A DNA stretch of 64,000 nucleotides from Tridacna crocea (GCA_943736015.1 OX031057.1:56373001-56437000), one strand, 5' to 3'; shown: positions 20,930 to 32,507, counted from the stretch's first letter. The notes: a model not told the origin generated them from the letters alone. Program-made: numbers and translations.

Positions 20930-21260
20930 TCTATTTCATGGCAAAATACATTGAAGAAAAAGAAGAAATTGATGTTTTCACACATTTTCCTTTTCACTGC
21001 TACGTTTCCAAAAAAAATATTTTCTGCATGTCTGCAGGTGGCAAATGTGAAAGAGAGAGAGAGAGAGCCTCAGAGGACAGTAACCATAGTGGGAAAAGTT
21101 GTTGGTGTTGAAAGCTTATGTAGATAACAAATTGAATGTGGTAAAAGAAAGACACAGTTTATATTCAGAAGAGTGGAAAGCATTGTTGGAAAAAGCAGTT
21201 CTAATGCTAGTAATCAGCATTTTCTCATTCTTCCACAATGTTTTAATCCTTGTCATGCTA
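20930..21260. mobile_element. decayed family A fragments
   Basis: Arm remnants at 20940-21000 and 21175-21245 (TTGGAAAAAGCAG / CAGCATTTTCTCATTCTTCC). A (GA)n run lies at 21049-21066. Confidence 0.5.
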
Positions 21261-21344
21261 AGGAACTACAATAAATTTTTTAATTCAATAATAAAAGAAA
21301 CAAAAATTGCTTTTTCAAAGTTGTATTTTGGGGAAATATATCTC

Positions 21345-21460
21345 CTAATCGGATAGTGTAGATTCAAGATCAGACTGCATGTTCTGTGCAGTGTGATCTT
21401 GATCTACACTATCTGCAAAAGGTCAGAGATGTCGTGCTTAGCAGTCTAAGGGTTAAGAGG
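21345..21460 (+). mobile_element. family B hairpin MITE
   Basis: GATAGTGTAGATTCAAGATC, CAGACTGCATGTTCTGTGCAGTGTG, GATCTTGATCTACACTATC, then GTGCTTAGCAGTCTAAGGGTTAA, an intact right end with TTAA. Confidence 0.75.
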
Positions 21461-21554
21461 CCTTTTTCCTCTGAGTCATTTATTAAAAAAATACCAAATA
21501 TTGTACAATTGCATACAATTTGAAAAATGTTCTGGTTACAATATTTAACAATAT

Positions 21555-21885
21555 ACAAGGAGATTAAGATCAAAGATCAGACCCTAAATTCTGTGCTGTT
21601 TGATCTTGACTTACATTCTCCTTTTAAAAAAACATAAGCTGTGTTTGGTGCTCACAGGGATAAAACACTTTATCTAGCAATCTCAATATTTTAATAGCCC
21701 TAAGGAAGGGTTTTGTAAACATTGTTGGAAAAGGAGAAAATGCTGGTAACCAGCATTTTCTCCATTTCCAACAATGTTTTTATGCCCATTCCAAGACATT
21801 TAACAATTTTTGAGAAATATCTTAATTGTCGTCTGCAAATACTTCAAATTTGGATAAGACTGCAATTTTCTTGTCTGGTTAATAG
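21555..21885 (+). mobile_element. family B fragment followed by a family A copy
   Basis: Family B hairpin at 21565-21615. The family A copy from about 21690 has arms with TTGTTGGAAAAGG / CCATTTCCAACAA, again a matched change, and ends TCTGGTTAATAG. Confidence 0.7.
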
Positions 21886-21999
21886 CAGAGATATTTACAG
21901 TTTTATGATCTTTTGTACCCAAACAAAATGTTTATTCGGGCATTCCCAATTTTTTTCTTTTCTAAATAGCAATGAAATATTTTTCTTTTTAAATCCTTT

Positions 22000-22495
22000 A
22001 CAAAGGAACAGATAGCTTTTGAAAACTCTGTAGGGAAAAGGAGAAAATCTGCTTGTAAATGGCATTTACTTCTTCTCACATAAAGTTTCCAATGAGGCCT
22101 TTTGAATCAATTTTAAAATTTCTGTGTACAGATACTTTCAATTTGAAGGGGTAGAATTTATCCTGCTTGACTGGGTTAAATACTTGTTTTACTTCTTTAA
22201 AAACTTGAAGAAAAAAATGAAAACTGTCTAAAAGTATGGAAAATCAAAGTGAGAGAAAGTTTAACACTTTACAATACAAACAGGAGATTTGTTGACCATG
22301 ACAGAGTAGGCTAATGAAAACACTGTGGGAAAAGAAAAAAAAATGCTGCTTACCAGAATTTTCCATTTTCCCGCAATATTTTTCACCTTTTCAGAGAAAC
22401 AAATTGTTTATTGCAACAACACTTAATTTGTCATCAGTGCTTGCAATTGCTTTAAAATTGGTCGTGACGAAAATTTTGTTGTATGGTAAAGAGTT
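22000..22495 (+). mobile_element. two family A copies, second one complete
   Basis: A diverged copy lies at 22000-22180. The second opens TTAACACTTTACAATACAAAC at 22260 and closes TGGTAAAGAGTTAA at 22495; its arms are partly decayed. Confidence 0.65.
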
Positions 22496-22829
22496 AATGT
22501 TGGAATACATTATACATTTGAAAACAGTGTGACAAGAGGGCTCATTCCTAATAAGCGTTTTCTCGCCACATTTTTTCCTAAATTTAGTCTGCTTTCAGAG
22601 GGAAAAAATTCTACAGTTGGTCAGATTATTACTAATTAATTGATTGAGCAGTTTTATGCAGATTACAGTTACTTGTATCACTCTCTTTCCATAAAATAGT
22701 TTGAAGTAAATCAAATGTCATGTTGAACACTATATTGTTTATTGCTATTCTGTAAAATGTACATTGTTTACATTGGAGCAAATAAGATGTATTGTATTGC
22801 TTACAACATTGTCAGTCATGTGACATGTG

Positions 22830-23000
22830 ATGGTAGGCTTGGGCTCTGAAGTGTCTTGCCCAAGGACACCTCTCAAAAACCCTAACTAGTGCTTCTACTT
22901 AGGCCGGAACTGGGAGTCTCCAATTTACAATACTTACATGTCACAACTGGGCTAGACAGGAACCCCATATTGTTAAGCTTTGAAATTTTCCTGTGAAGCT
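22830..23000. repeat. fragment with CTTGCCCAAGGACACC, LINE- or SINE-like
   Basis: GGGCTCTGAAGTGTCTTGCCCAAGG and ACTGGGAGTCTCC resemble text at 56385-56470. This motif is common in invertebrate non-LTR element remnants; the exact class is uncertain. Confidence 0.4.
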
Positions 23001-23045
23001 GGCTTTGTAAATTTTGGTTGCTAGGTAACCTGTTCTCTTTAATCC

Positions 23046-23460
23046 TTTAACCCTTTATCACACAGCAAAATTTGATACTTGTCCATATTGAAGGAATTTA
23101 TAGTACGATTCAAATGCTTTTCAATTGATAGTATTTCACTCCGTTATCGGATACTGTTTTCAATCATGTTTTCAAAAGCTTTTTTTATTAGGTCTGTTAA
23201 AAGTCTGGATTCTATGGTAAAGGGTTAACAAAAAATATTCTATGCTTTTAAACAATTCCAAGGTAAAAACCCTTTCTTGAAAAAAAAATATGAGAAAAGA
23301 ATTTTTCAACTTTTTAAAGAAAAAGATCACCATAGGAGACACAAAGAATTTATTCTCTGCTATGATGAAGTCAGCATTTTCTCCTTTACCAGCAAATTTT
23401 TTTCAAAAGCCTTCTTCTTTAGGGTCGTTAAAAATCAGGTTTGTGTTGTAAAGAGTTAAG
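23046..23460. mobile_element. two decayed family A copies
   Basis: TTAACCCTTTATCACACAGC at 23046 to GGTAAAGGGTTAA at 23228, hairpin largely lost. A second set of arms lies at 23275-23460 (AGCATTTTCTCCTTTACC and GTTGTAAAGAGTTAA). Confidence 0.6.
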
Positions 23461-23639
23461 GAATTTTATTTGGTAAACATATACAGGTGAGAATGATAGG
23501 AATCGCTTTGATACTTGTACTAGTACATAGGTAAACCTACTTTTTGTAGGTCAGTCATCACCTGTTTCCTCTTTACAAATGATGTAGTCCTCATTTTCAT
23601 GTTTGATTTTCTTAAGGTTTTACCATCCTAACGCTTCTA

Positions 23640-23998
23640 GTGCAACATGAAATGAAACTTCTTATTAGCTGAAAAATAAGGATTTATACCGACATAATAT
23701 TTTTGCACATTTCTAACTGGCCAGAAATTCCTTTGATGTCCATTTTGAAATTATTTGTTGATATTTTTGATAGTTTTCAGAAAAGGGAGGTAATGATTAT
23801 CTCCCTTTGTAAAGAGAATAGAGTGGCCCTAGATTTATAAATGATAATTCTAAGAAGGAACAAAAACAAAAGTCTTAAGAGGTGGCTTGGTCAAAGTAGT
23901 ACATGTACAATAATACTCATTTTCAATCATAGCAATTTTTTTAGGATAATATTATAGTGGAAATAGTTATTTTCCATTAGAATGGTACTACCTGTGCC
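23640..23998. repeat. dispersed repeat D, second copy
   Basis: Shares ordered blocks with 7480-7760 and 40265-40565, including CCAGAAATTCCTTTG, CAGAAAAGGGAGGTAAT and ATAATATTATAGTGG. Confidence 0.65.
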
Positions 23999-24215
23999 TT
24001 AACCCACTACCACACAATCCCTACTTTTGACGCCCCTGAAAAAGAAGCCTTCAGAAAACATTATGGGAAAAGGAGAAAATGCTGGTAACCAGCATTTTCT
24101 CCTTTTCCCACAATGTTTTCTACCCTTAACAAAACAAATTTCAAATTTTCAGTCGCTTTTATGTTGTCAGCAAATTTGGACAAGCCTAAAATATTGTTGT
24201 TTGGTAATGAGTTAA
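23999..24215 (+). mobile_element. family A TTAA hairpin MITE, forward copy
   Basis: TTAACCCACTACCACACAATCCC at 23999, near-perfect hairpin at 24055-24122, GGTAATGAGTTAA at 24215. Inserted right at the edge of repeat D. Confidence 0.88.
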
Positions 24216-25130
24216 AGATACATCTCTGTTACTCTCACTGATAAACGTTTCTTGTCAGTTTATATTATTGTTTGTGTTTGGGATAACAAGTTTAAAATCA
24301 CATACCATGACAAGATAATTTAAAAGCCCAACTCAATAATGTTTATATTATTTCATTATGGTTCTCGGTTTTAAAGCTTTATTCCCAAAATAAGCAATAA
24401 TATAAATTGTAAATGAAAGGTTTATGGAGTTAAACTTATGCAACTAGAGAGGGGGAAAAAAAAGCAGTTAAAGGTGGGTATTTAGAATCTTTACATCTCA
24501 CTAAATTAAAAATTATATGTATAACTGCAATTCATATGAAAAAAAGAATGCAAATCATCAATAATTAAGACTCATAAAATTGCAAAAAAAAATTTTTTTG
24601 ATGGTGTTCCCTTAAAAGGCTATGTAGCCTCTGAAGGTATTTTTAGATTTCATGCCAAAAATCAATAATGCATTGTGGGAATGTCCAGTGACTGGCACGT
24701 GACTCATAACGCTTAAGGTCCATTACATAACAAACATGTAATAAGTATTTTCCATAATGTCTTCTTCGGACGCTATTTTTGAAACTTCTTCTTTGTATTC
24801 CTGTATGTAAATGAGCAAATTGATCATCTAAAAATAGAATGTGTCTCCCGTTGGTGTCAACCTGGGACATAGTAAATCTCTAATTCCTCGCTTTGTCGGA
24901 CGGTTTTTGACTACTGGGGTTTTATGAATGGAAATTAAAAGGCGTTGGGAGTATTAGGATGATTTCTTTGCATTTTTGTAAAATTTTCGTCCCAACATCT
25001 GAAGGGCCACCTTTAAAAATTTACATTGTGCTTTGTATAATGGTTCAGATATTGGTCAGCTGTGTAAACATAGGTATATAATCGATAGATATGATGCACA
25101 GGATAAAGAAACTGTGGCTCATATCGAATG
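24216..25130. other. no gene seen
   Basis: AT-rich DNA with short chance frames; no repeat recognised from elsewhere in the window. Confidence 0.5.
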
Positions 25131-25139
25131 TTTTTTCTT

Positions 25140-25720
25140 TGATAGGGTAGAAAACATAGTGGGTAAAGGAGAAAGTGCTGGTTACCAGCATTTTCTCCTT
25201 TTCCCACAATGTTTTCTGAAGGCTCCTTTCCTAAATCAGCATTGTGTGGTAATGGGTTAAAATCATAATTGTTTGGTAAAGGGCTAACCAAACTAAGCCC
25301 TGTTTCCTCAAACCTAAAGAAATATATGTTCCCTGTCAAAGATAGTCGTTGGAGCCAAATTCACTTTGTTGTTTGCAAATGCTTTCAGTCCAAGTCTGAC
25401 TAGGAAGTTCAGTGGTTAGGGTATCGGACTGGTGATCCGGAAGTCGTGGGTTCCTTACCATGTTGAGGTAATCCTTCTGTCAAGTTTTTACCTCTCACGA
25501 ATCTGATGCATGCGGGAAAAGCAGTCACTGGCTTGGAAACAAAGTTGTGTCAATACTGGCATGAGAGAACCAGGAAACACTTGCATGCATAGATACACTG
25601 ACTGCAGTGATATGACCTAAGCTGTTTAAACGTTGTGAAACACTTATACTTGTAAATAAACAAACAGTTTGAACAAGTCTAAAGTTTTGTCATCTGGTAA
25701 AGAGAAAATGATTACATGTG
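25140..25720. mobile_element. family A copies, one split by a SINE
   Basis: A hairpin with intact arms lies at 25145-25212. Next to it a right half stops at GCAAATGCTTTCAGTC near 25391 and resumes at GTTTGAACAAGTCTAAAG near 25668. The SINE at 25392-25665 sits between these two pieces. Confidence 0.7.
25392..25668 (+). mobile_element. tRNA-derived SINE inserted in a family A copy
   Basis: AAGTTCAGTGGTTAGGGTA (A box), tRNA-like CGGACTGGTGATCCGGAAG (anticodon stem region) and GTCGTGGGTTCC (partial B box). The body has TGATGCATGCGGGAAAAGC, AAGTTGTGTC, GAGAACCAGGAAACAC and TATGACCTAAGCTG. Confidence 0.85.
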
Positions 25721-25754
25721 TACCTAGTCTAGACAATGACTCATACAGGCCACA

Positions 25755-26243
25755 TTAACTCTTTACAACACACAAGAAAATTAGTGATCAGTCCAAAATT
25801 GAAAGCATTAGCAGACAGCAAAATAAATGTGAGTGAAAAATTGAAAATTGGTTTTGGAACGGTAGAAAACATTATGGCAAAAGGAGAAAATGCTGGTTAC
25901 CAGTATTTTCTCCTTTTCCCACAATGTTTTAAAAAGGCTTCTTTCTCAAGGTTGTTAAATGTCAGGATGTTGTGGTAAGGTGTCAAAGCTTACACCTTTA
26001 CGTTATTACTTAATCCCTTCCAAAAGAACAAATTTTAGACTCATGTGTTCAGAACATTAATTTTGGAGATGACAGATTCAGAATTGGTAGAAATGAGCTT
26101 AAGCTTGCTGATGGTAAGAAAACATGGGGGGAAAAGGAGAAAAATTAATGCTGGTTACCAGTATTTTCTACTTTTCCCACAATGTTTTAAAAGTCTTCTT
26201 TCCCAGAGTTGTGAAAACATGGGACTATTTGGTAAAGGGTTAA
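25755..26243 (-). mobile_element. two family A reverse copies
   Basis: First copy 25755-25985 (TTAACTCTTTACAACACAC, hairpin 25868-25930). Second copy 26010-26243 (TTAATCCCTTCCAAAAG to GGTAAAGGGTTAA) with a five-base insertion in one arm. Confidence 0.8.
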
Positions 26244-26395
26244 AATCTTGTTGCTGTTTAGATTTATTTTCTGAGCTTAGTGTAGATTGGAATCAGTGTA
26301 GTTTAAATACAGTCTGATCTTAGATCAATTATGTTGTTCTGTAGTTTACGACAAAGTCTGGCCAAAGAGTCCAATAAGGTTTTCATTTGTTTGAG

Positions 26396-26624
26396 TTAAC
26401 TCTTTACCACACAATCCTTCCTTTTGACGACCCAGGGAAAGAAGCCTTCAGAAGACATTGTGGAAAAAGGAGAAAATGCTGGTAACCAGCATTTTCTCCT
26501 TTTCACACAATGTTTTCTACCCTTCACAGAACAAATTTCAAATTTTCAGTCACTTTTATTTTGTCGTCTGCAAGTACTTTCGATTTGGACAAACCTAAAA
26601 TTTTGTCATTTGGTAATGAGTTAA
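26396..26624 (+). mobile_element. family A TTAA hairpin MITE, forward copy
   Basis: TTAACTCTTTACCACACAATCC at 26396, GGTAATGAGTTAA at 26624. Arms near perfect (26455-26520). Close to the family consensus. Confidence 0.9.
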
Positions 26625-26902
26625 TGGTATTTTATAATGCACTTTTTTCATTATTATTCTGTTATATTGCTTGTCCAGTGCAGCAATCTATGCTTCCATG
26701 GATTTTTTTCATAGTTCTTTACACAATATTTTTCCCAAGCCAATGCCTGATTTGTTACTCTTTCACATAACTATGGTAATTGGCAGTAAGAGAGGAATGA
26801 ACCCTGTCCCAATGACTATCATCAAACTATCTAAATGAGATGTGGCATAGTTAGGGATTCAAACCAGCAAGTACCTGGTTTCAAGCCATGTATGTTACCA
26901 TG

Positions 26903-27036
26903 CACCAAGCTACAAAGATTGTACCTTCAGTCTGAAGCTGGTCCGATGCTATTTTTGTTATTTGGGTATGCGGTTCCAAATAACAGAAATAACATCAGAG
27001 CAAGCCTTCAGACTGAAGGAACAAAGCTTGGTACCA
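26903..27036. repeat. foldback hairpin, arms about 60 bp
   Basis: ACCAAGCTACAAAG...TTCAGTCTGAAG...GTTATTTGG (26903-26964) mirrors CCAAATAAC...CTTCAGACTGAAGG...CAAAGCTTGGT (26976-27036) around 12 bases. About 85% arm identity by eye. Confidence 0.7.
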
Positions 27037-27297
27037 GCAGAGATTTAAGAACAGTCAGGCCTTTTTCTGTAAAGTTTTCTGCAAATTCTTTCATTAGAAC
27101 ACAAGATTGTCTGGTAAAGGGTTATAACTATAGGGTTGAGAAAGCTTTTAAGAAAAGAGTTTACATCAAAATTAATGGGAAAGTCAAATCTTTAATTTCC
27201 AGTTTAATATCCACTCCTCTTTATGGTGTGGGTTTCATAAAATTAAACCCTTTACTTGAACTATTATGAGTTTGAACTATCCTATGTAAGAAGCTTT

Positions 27298-27700
27298 TTA
27301 ACTCTTTACCAAATGACAAAATTTTGGACCAGTCTAAATTGAAAACACTTGCAGACGACAAAATAAATGTGAATCAAAAATTGAAAATTGATTTTGAAAG
27401 GGTAGAAAACATTGATGAAAAAGGAGAAAATGCTGGTTACTAGCATTTTCTTCTTTTCCCACAATGTTTTCAAAGGCTTTCTTTCTCAGGGTCGTTTAAA
27501 ATCAGGATTGTGTGGTAAAGAGTTAAAAACATTGTGGGAATAGAAGAAAATACTGGTAACTAGCATTTTCTTCTTTTCCCACAATGTTTCCTAACTTTTC
27601 ACAGGAAGTTCTGCCATCCTAGCCACATTTAAATTGTGCTCTGCAAGGGTTTGCAATCAATTTAGACAAGTCTAGAATTTTGTCCTGCATAGAATATAGA
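27298..27700 (-). mobile_element. family A reverse copy plus a right half
   Basis: Full copy 27298-27526 (TTAACTCTTTACCAAATGAC to GGTAAAGAGTTAA). The following hairpin and right half at 27530-27690 share the boundary TTAA. Confidence 0.82.
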
Positions 27701-27703
27701 GTT

Positions 27704-28100
27704 GACCCATTACCACACAATCCCTACTTTTGACGACTCTGAGATAGAAACCTTTAGAAAACATTGTGGGAAAAGGAGAAAATACTGGTAACCCGCATTT
27801 TCTTCTCTTCCCACAATATATAATAAACTTTTCACAGGAAATTCTAGAATTTTGTCCTACATAGAATAATTATAGAGTTAACCCAATTACCACAAAATCC
27901 CTACTTTTGATGACCCAGAGAAAGAAATCTTTAGAAAACATTGTGGGAAAAGGAGAAAATGGTGGTAACCTGCATTTTCTCCTTTCCCTACAATGTTTTC
28001 TACCCTTCACAAAAGAAATTTCAAATTTTCAGTCACATTTATTTTCTCGTCTGCAAATACTTTCAATTTGGACGAGCGAAAAATGTTGTTGTTTGGTAAG
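27704..28100 (+). mobile_element. two forward family A copies, first truncated
   Basis: 27704-27880 keeps the left end and hairpin but ends early at TTTGTCCTACATAG. 27884-28097 opens TTAACCCAATTACCACAAAATCC and has the full right half. Confidence 0.78.
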
Positions 28101-28235
28101 GTCACTTATTTGTTACCACTCCTCTTTGTTGTTGGGCTTTTGAAGTCATCCAAATTGAAAGAAATTGAATACTGTAGGTATCATTAAAGATGGTCCATCC
28201 TGTACCACATGATCCAGAGTAATAAGAATCCCTCA

Positions 28236-28597
28236 CCCTTTACCACATGACAAAATTTTAGACCTATCCAAATTTAAAGCATTTGCAGATTACAATTTCA
28301 TAGTGACTTAACCTTTTCCCAAACGACAAACTTTTGGACTAGACCAAATTGAAAGCATTTGTAGACAACAATTCAACTTTTGCTGAAAAGATGATTTCTG
28401 TCAATGATAGGGTAGAAACATTGTGGGAAAAGGAGAAAATGCTGGTTACCAGCATTTTCTCCTTTCCCCACAATGTTATCTTTCTCTGAGGGGTGTCAAA
28501 AGTAGGGGTTGTGTGGTAATGGGTTAAAATTGTCCTCTGCGTATGCTTTCAATTTGGACCGGTCTAAAATTTTGATGTTTGGTAAACAGTTGAATAA
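28236..28597. mobile_element. family A element nested inside another family A element
   Basis: Outer ends ACCCTTTACCACATGACAAAA (28236) and ATGTTTGGTAAACAGTTGAA (28597) flank an inner reverse-type copy at 28311-28527. The inner copy reads TTAACCTTTTCCCAAACGAC to GTAATGGGTTAA and has the hairpin at 28417-28475. Both outer flanks are the same (right-hand) end type. Confidence 0.7.
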
Positions 28598-28812
28598 TGG
28601 ACTTCATCATTGAAGAACTTTGTGGGAAAAGGAGAAAAAGCTGATAACCATCATTTTCTTGTTTTACCACAAATATGCCCTCTCACAAAAACAATCACCA
28701 TGATTTCAGTTACATTTAATTTGTTATCTATAAATGCTTTCAGTTTAGACATGTGTAAATTTTGTTCATTTGTTGAAGTGGTAAATTAGCCAAATTTTTC
28801 ATGTATTTTACA

Positions 28813-28937
28813 GAGACAGAAAGGATATCATCTAGCCAGTAGCCATCGACAATGAGGATGAGACATGAAGTTCCTGTCGCCATGGGAACAAATTTTCTTT
28901 GTGCTGATCTTCACTTTGGTTCATAAGAAATTAACAG
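28813..28937 (+). CDS. EGF/FN3 membrane protein, exon with start codon (coding from 28865)
   Basis: The exon opens after TATTTTACAG at 28803-28812. Coding begins at ATG 28865 and runs 73 bases to the donor CAG-GTAGGA at 28937/28938, leaving phase 1. It encodes MKFLSPWEQIFFVLIF, a short charged start and a hydrophobic core, as in a signal peptide. An upstream ATG at 28852 in another frame stops within the exon. The phase fits exactly with the exon at 30562, which starts with the EGF-like domain. The acceptor implies at least one untranslated exon upstream that I could not place. Confidence 0.75.
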
Positions 28938-29816
28938 GTAGGATATAATTCTTTTTGTAAGACAGATGAATCTAATTGTAAACATATTTTAATTTTTAAC
29001 TATATTATGCTTTTTTGAAGAAATTAAATTCTGATTCTTATTGGTAATTATGGATACTAGTAAAAAAGAACAGTCCAACTCAACTGGCATGTAGTTTGGT
29101 GGTACAGTCCATACATTGGGTAGCCAGTACTGCAATAAAGCTGAAGCTCAGGCCCAAAAACTAAATATCTTTGGGAGTCAGGATGGGCCATGTACATGTC
29201 CCTGCTGCTTCACAATATATTGAATGTATATTAGAGATCGAAATGCCTATTAGCTGCCAGGGCTAGTACTCAATAATAACTCATAATAACAGTCATAATC
29301 TAATTTTCAAGAAATTTCAGCAATTTAAAGTTACACAATTTCTGATTGGCTTAACTATTGGCTGTACATTTTGATTTAACCAATCAGACATTTTGTTACT
29401 TTCTAAATCCAGAATAAGACTAATAATACAATTTAGAATAGTTGTTGAATATCATATAACTCTCTACCAACGAGAATAAATTAGGCTGGGCCAAATTGAA
29501 AACAACTGAAGGCGACAAATTAAAGGTAGGTCTAATGATGAAATTTGTCTTTGATAGTGTAGAAAACATAATGGAAAAGGGGTAAAATACTGGCTACCGG
29601 CATTTTATCCTTTTCCCTTAATGTTTTCAAAAGATTTATTCCTTTTTCATGGTCGTTAAAATACGGGTTTGTATGGGTCCTGGATCCGTTTTCACCAACC
29701 ATTCTTAACAAAATTCTTTGTCTTATTTTTCAAGATTTTCAAAATTGGAAAGTACCACAACTGCTGATTGGGTAAACCAAATGGTTTAGCGAATCAGGAG
29801 TTGTGATACTTTCCAA

Positions 29817-30042
29817 TTAACTCATTACCAAATGACAAAATTCTACATTTGTCTAAATCCAAAGCATTTGCAGGCGACAAAATAAAAGTGAAAATTTGAA
29901 ATTTTTGGGGCTAAGGGAAGAAAACTTTGTGGGAAAAGAAAAAAATGCTAGTTACCAGCATTTTCTTCTTTTTTCCACAATGTTTTCAGATGGCTTCTTT
30001 CTCAGGGTTGTTAAAAGTTGGGATTATGTGGTAAAGGGTTAA
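29817..30042 (-). mobile_element. family A MITE inserted in foldback C
   Basis: TTAACTCATTACCAAATGAC at 29817 to GGTAAAGGGTTAA at 30042. The foldback C sequence to its left stops at CTTTCCAA, so the other half was lost or displaced. Confidence 0.82.
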
Positions 30043-30440
30043 GGGGGGGCGCACATATAGTCACCACGCGGTGCATATGTCCGTTTGTATGTCCGTTTGT
30101 CCGTCATGAGCCATTTCTCCACAACCCCTAGACCAAATTTTATGAAACTTCATATCTGAACTCTTGGAACAATGCGCAAATAGCTCTTTCTGATTTTCTC
30201 AATTTGAGGCTGTGTCAGGGAAAAAGGGGGCTTCATGTAAAAAATTGTTTTTCACAAATATCTCCTGCATCAGTGCTCAGATCTTTGTGAAATTTCAAAC
30301 TTGAACTCGTTGGATCGTTGCCCAGATACATCTTTCCCGGTTTCTCATTTACAGTCTGCGTCGTGGAGAAAGGGGGCTTCATGTAAAAAATTGTTTTTCT
30401 CTAATATCTCCTACATCAGTGCTCAAAAGTTACTATCATT
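30043..30440 (+). repeat. GGGGGGGCGCAC repeat with two 150 bp units
   Basis: GTCCGTTTGTATGTCCGTTTG near 30080. Then GGGCTTCATGTAAAAAATTG and TATCTCCTxCATCAGTGCTC occur twice, at 30227-30285 and 30375-30423. This resembles the 3' arrays of other GTATACCCCC-type repeats in the window. Confidence 0.7.
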
Positions 30441-30561
30441 TTTAGACTTATCTCCCATTGTTTCTTTGGTACTTAAATATATATTTGGAATCCACTGGGT
30501 CTGCAATTACACAGAATATAGCTCCAATCATGCTAAGAGTTTATACTATCTGTTCTTTCAG

Positions 30562-31538
30562 CTAAAACCAGCAGGAAGTGTGAAGATATACAGTGCTTTA
30601 ATGGTAGTCCATGTCGGGTCATCTCAGATGGACATGCGACCAGGGCTGAATGTGTTTGTCAGCAAGGCTTCGTAGGTCACACTTGTCAAACACAAGTGAC
30701 CTTGGTTGTCACTCATGTTACTGAGGCATCAGTCACATTAAAGGTGAAAAAGATGGAAAATGAAAGTTATCCCAGAGCAGTTTCAGAGAATTATAACATC
30801 AGTGAAGTTCAACCAATAATTGATGAAAGAGAATCATTAGCAATAGAGAATTTTAACTATTCACTATATTATTGGAAAGGGAACTTTTCGAACATGTGCA
30901 ATATCGTTTCCGTGGTGATGACCTCTGTGGTGACTGTGCCTGGGTTACGCAGTAATACAGAATACACATTTTGTTTAATAACAGATAAATCTTTATTGTG
31001 CAATTTAGATGTAGTCTACCATGATAATATCTATTGTACTACTGCAAGGACTATTGACTCCAGTGTATCCAAGATGACTGGTTCTGTATCTCCTGAAGTA
31101 TTTTATACAGTGATAGTTGCTTGTGTTGTTGTTGTAGCTTTAGTGATATTGATTGCAGTTGTGATAATTTCAGTGAGAAAAAAATATTTCACACATTTAA
31201 TAGGTGCTAGGAAACAAAACCGAAAACGCAGTCAGACCAAACAAAGTACGACCTTGGATGAGTCTGTCACCCAGGAAACATTTTTATTGACAACTCCAAC
31301 AACTAATCAAAGAATATCTCTGAACCCACCTTCAAGTCCAGGTAAACCAAAGAATCCGTTAGTTAATGCCAAAGTTCGTGGTTATGCCCCCTTTTCTGCC
31401 AAAGCAGACCAGACAATAGCTTTATCTACTGTGATAGAATATGCAGACGATGATGGTCAGTCAGATGATAGTTTCTATGACAACCAAGATGACCAACAGC
31501 AGGTTACATTTTTGAGAAGAGATCATCCTCCAACTTGA
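30562..31538 (+). CDS. EGF/FN3 single-pass membrane protein, main exon
   Basis: The exon opens after TGTTCTTTCAG and continues the phase left by 28937, giving a 349-residue protein ending at TGA 31536-31538. After the signal peptide comes one EGF-like domain with six cysteines: KCEDIQCFNGSPC, then AECVC and GFVGHTC. Next is a stretch of about 100 residues with FN3 character (NYSLYYWKG, TVPGLRSNTEYTFCL). The transmembrane helix is VIVACVVVVALVILIAVV, followed by RKKYF as a stop-transfer. The tail of about 125 residues is rich in S, T, P and Q. An EGF-FN3-TM order recalls the membrane-proximal part of vasorin, but there are no leucine-rich repeats here. Orthology is not claimed. It is likely a cell-surface adhesion or receptor-like protein. 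Confidence 0.85.
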
Positions 31539-31651
31539 GTTACTGTATTTTTCCTTGGATGATGATAGGGGCCCACACCTTTATCACAGGAGAATTTACT
31601 TAGTGGCTGAAATTTATCTTGAGAGCAAAATTGTGTGATTTGTCAAATTCA

Positions 31652-31879
31652 TTAACCCTTTACCACACATTCCTAAATTTTGACAATCATGACAAAGAGG
31701 GCTTTTGAAAATGTTGAAAAGAGAGAAAGTGCTGGTAACCAGCATTTTTTTCTTTTTCCCACATGTTTTCTACCCCTGCTCAGACAAATCCAATAGTTTG
31801 AGCCACATTAAATTTGTCATTCACATTATGCATTCACTCAGGTCAAGTTTAAGATATTTGTTGTATGGTAAAAAGTTAA
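31652..31879 (+). mobile_element. family A TTAA MITE, forward copy, about 110 bp after the EGF/FN3 stop
   Basis: TTAACCCTTTACCACACATTCC at 31652, GGTAAAAAGTTAA at 31879. It probably lies in the 3' UTR or just beyond it. I see no AATAAA between the stop codon and the element. Confidence 0.85.
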
Positions 31880-32507
31880 GTGTAGAGGTTTTTACCGCAG
31901 GAATAGGCCTTTTTGGTTGCCTATTGTAACGGTGTGACAATAACATTTTTGTTGACTGTAATATAAACTTCTTAAACTGGACCATTTTGCAATCCAGGAA
32001 AGTTGAAGTGCAAAATAAGTGTTTGTTTCACTTTGTAAGTTGTATCCTCATTCCAGAAAGCTGATTCGGAACCTGAAGAAGCCAGGATCATTAGTCATCT
32101 TATTGAAATGGATGAGGGTCCCTTGTGAAACTGTACGCAATTGTAGCTTAAGGCTGATTGTGGAAATTTTGCATAACAGAAAGAATGGCTATATAATTTT
32201 ACTAAAAAATGATGTTTCAGTTAGATCTCTATACATTGTCCCCTGGGCCCCCACGGTTCTTAAAAATCTCCCAATTTTTTAAAAAGCATGCGGTCAAATC
32301 TCTCATTTTGTTTGCGAATCATGCATGAAACACTGTTATTGTTTCTTCAAATGACAGTATCATTTTTAAAACTATATTTTACATGTCTCAGATCAAAAGC
32401 CCAAGAATGCATGTTTTTTTTTTTAACAAGCATAATCATTTTTATCCAGAAAATATTTTTGAGAACTTTTATATATGCATACACATAATGAATTATATAT
32501 TACAAGT
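31880..32507. other. no gene seen
   Basis: AT-rich. Could include the 3' UTR of the EGF/FN3 gene. Short frames show no recognisable domain. Confidence 0.5.

Larger units (their letters stand above)
28938..30561 (+). other. intron of the EGF/FN3 gene, mostly repeats
   Basis: 1,624 bases bounded by GTAGGA and TTCTTTCAG. It contains foldback C remnants (29302-29450, 29690-29816), a decayed family A copy (about 29458-29670), a complete family A copy (29817-30042) and a tandem repeat (30043-30440). Confidence 0.75.

Noticed and set aside
26835-27269. Open frame of 144 codons
   Set aside because: It runs through a foldback hairpin and ends in family A-like sequence, with no splice or domain support.
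30301-30675. Open frame of 124 codons overlapping the EGF/FN3 exon
   Set aside because: It is in a different frame from the EGF exon and lies mostly in the intronic tandem repeat.
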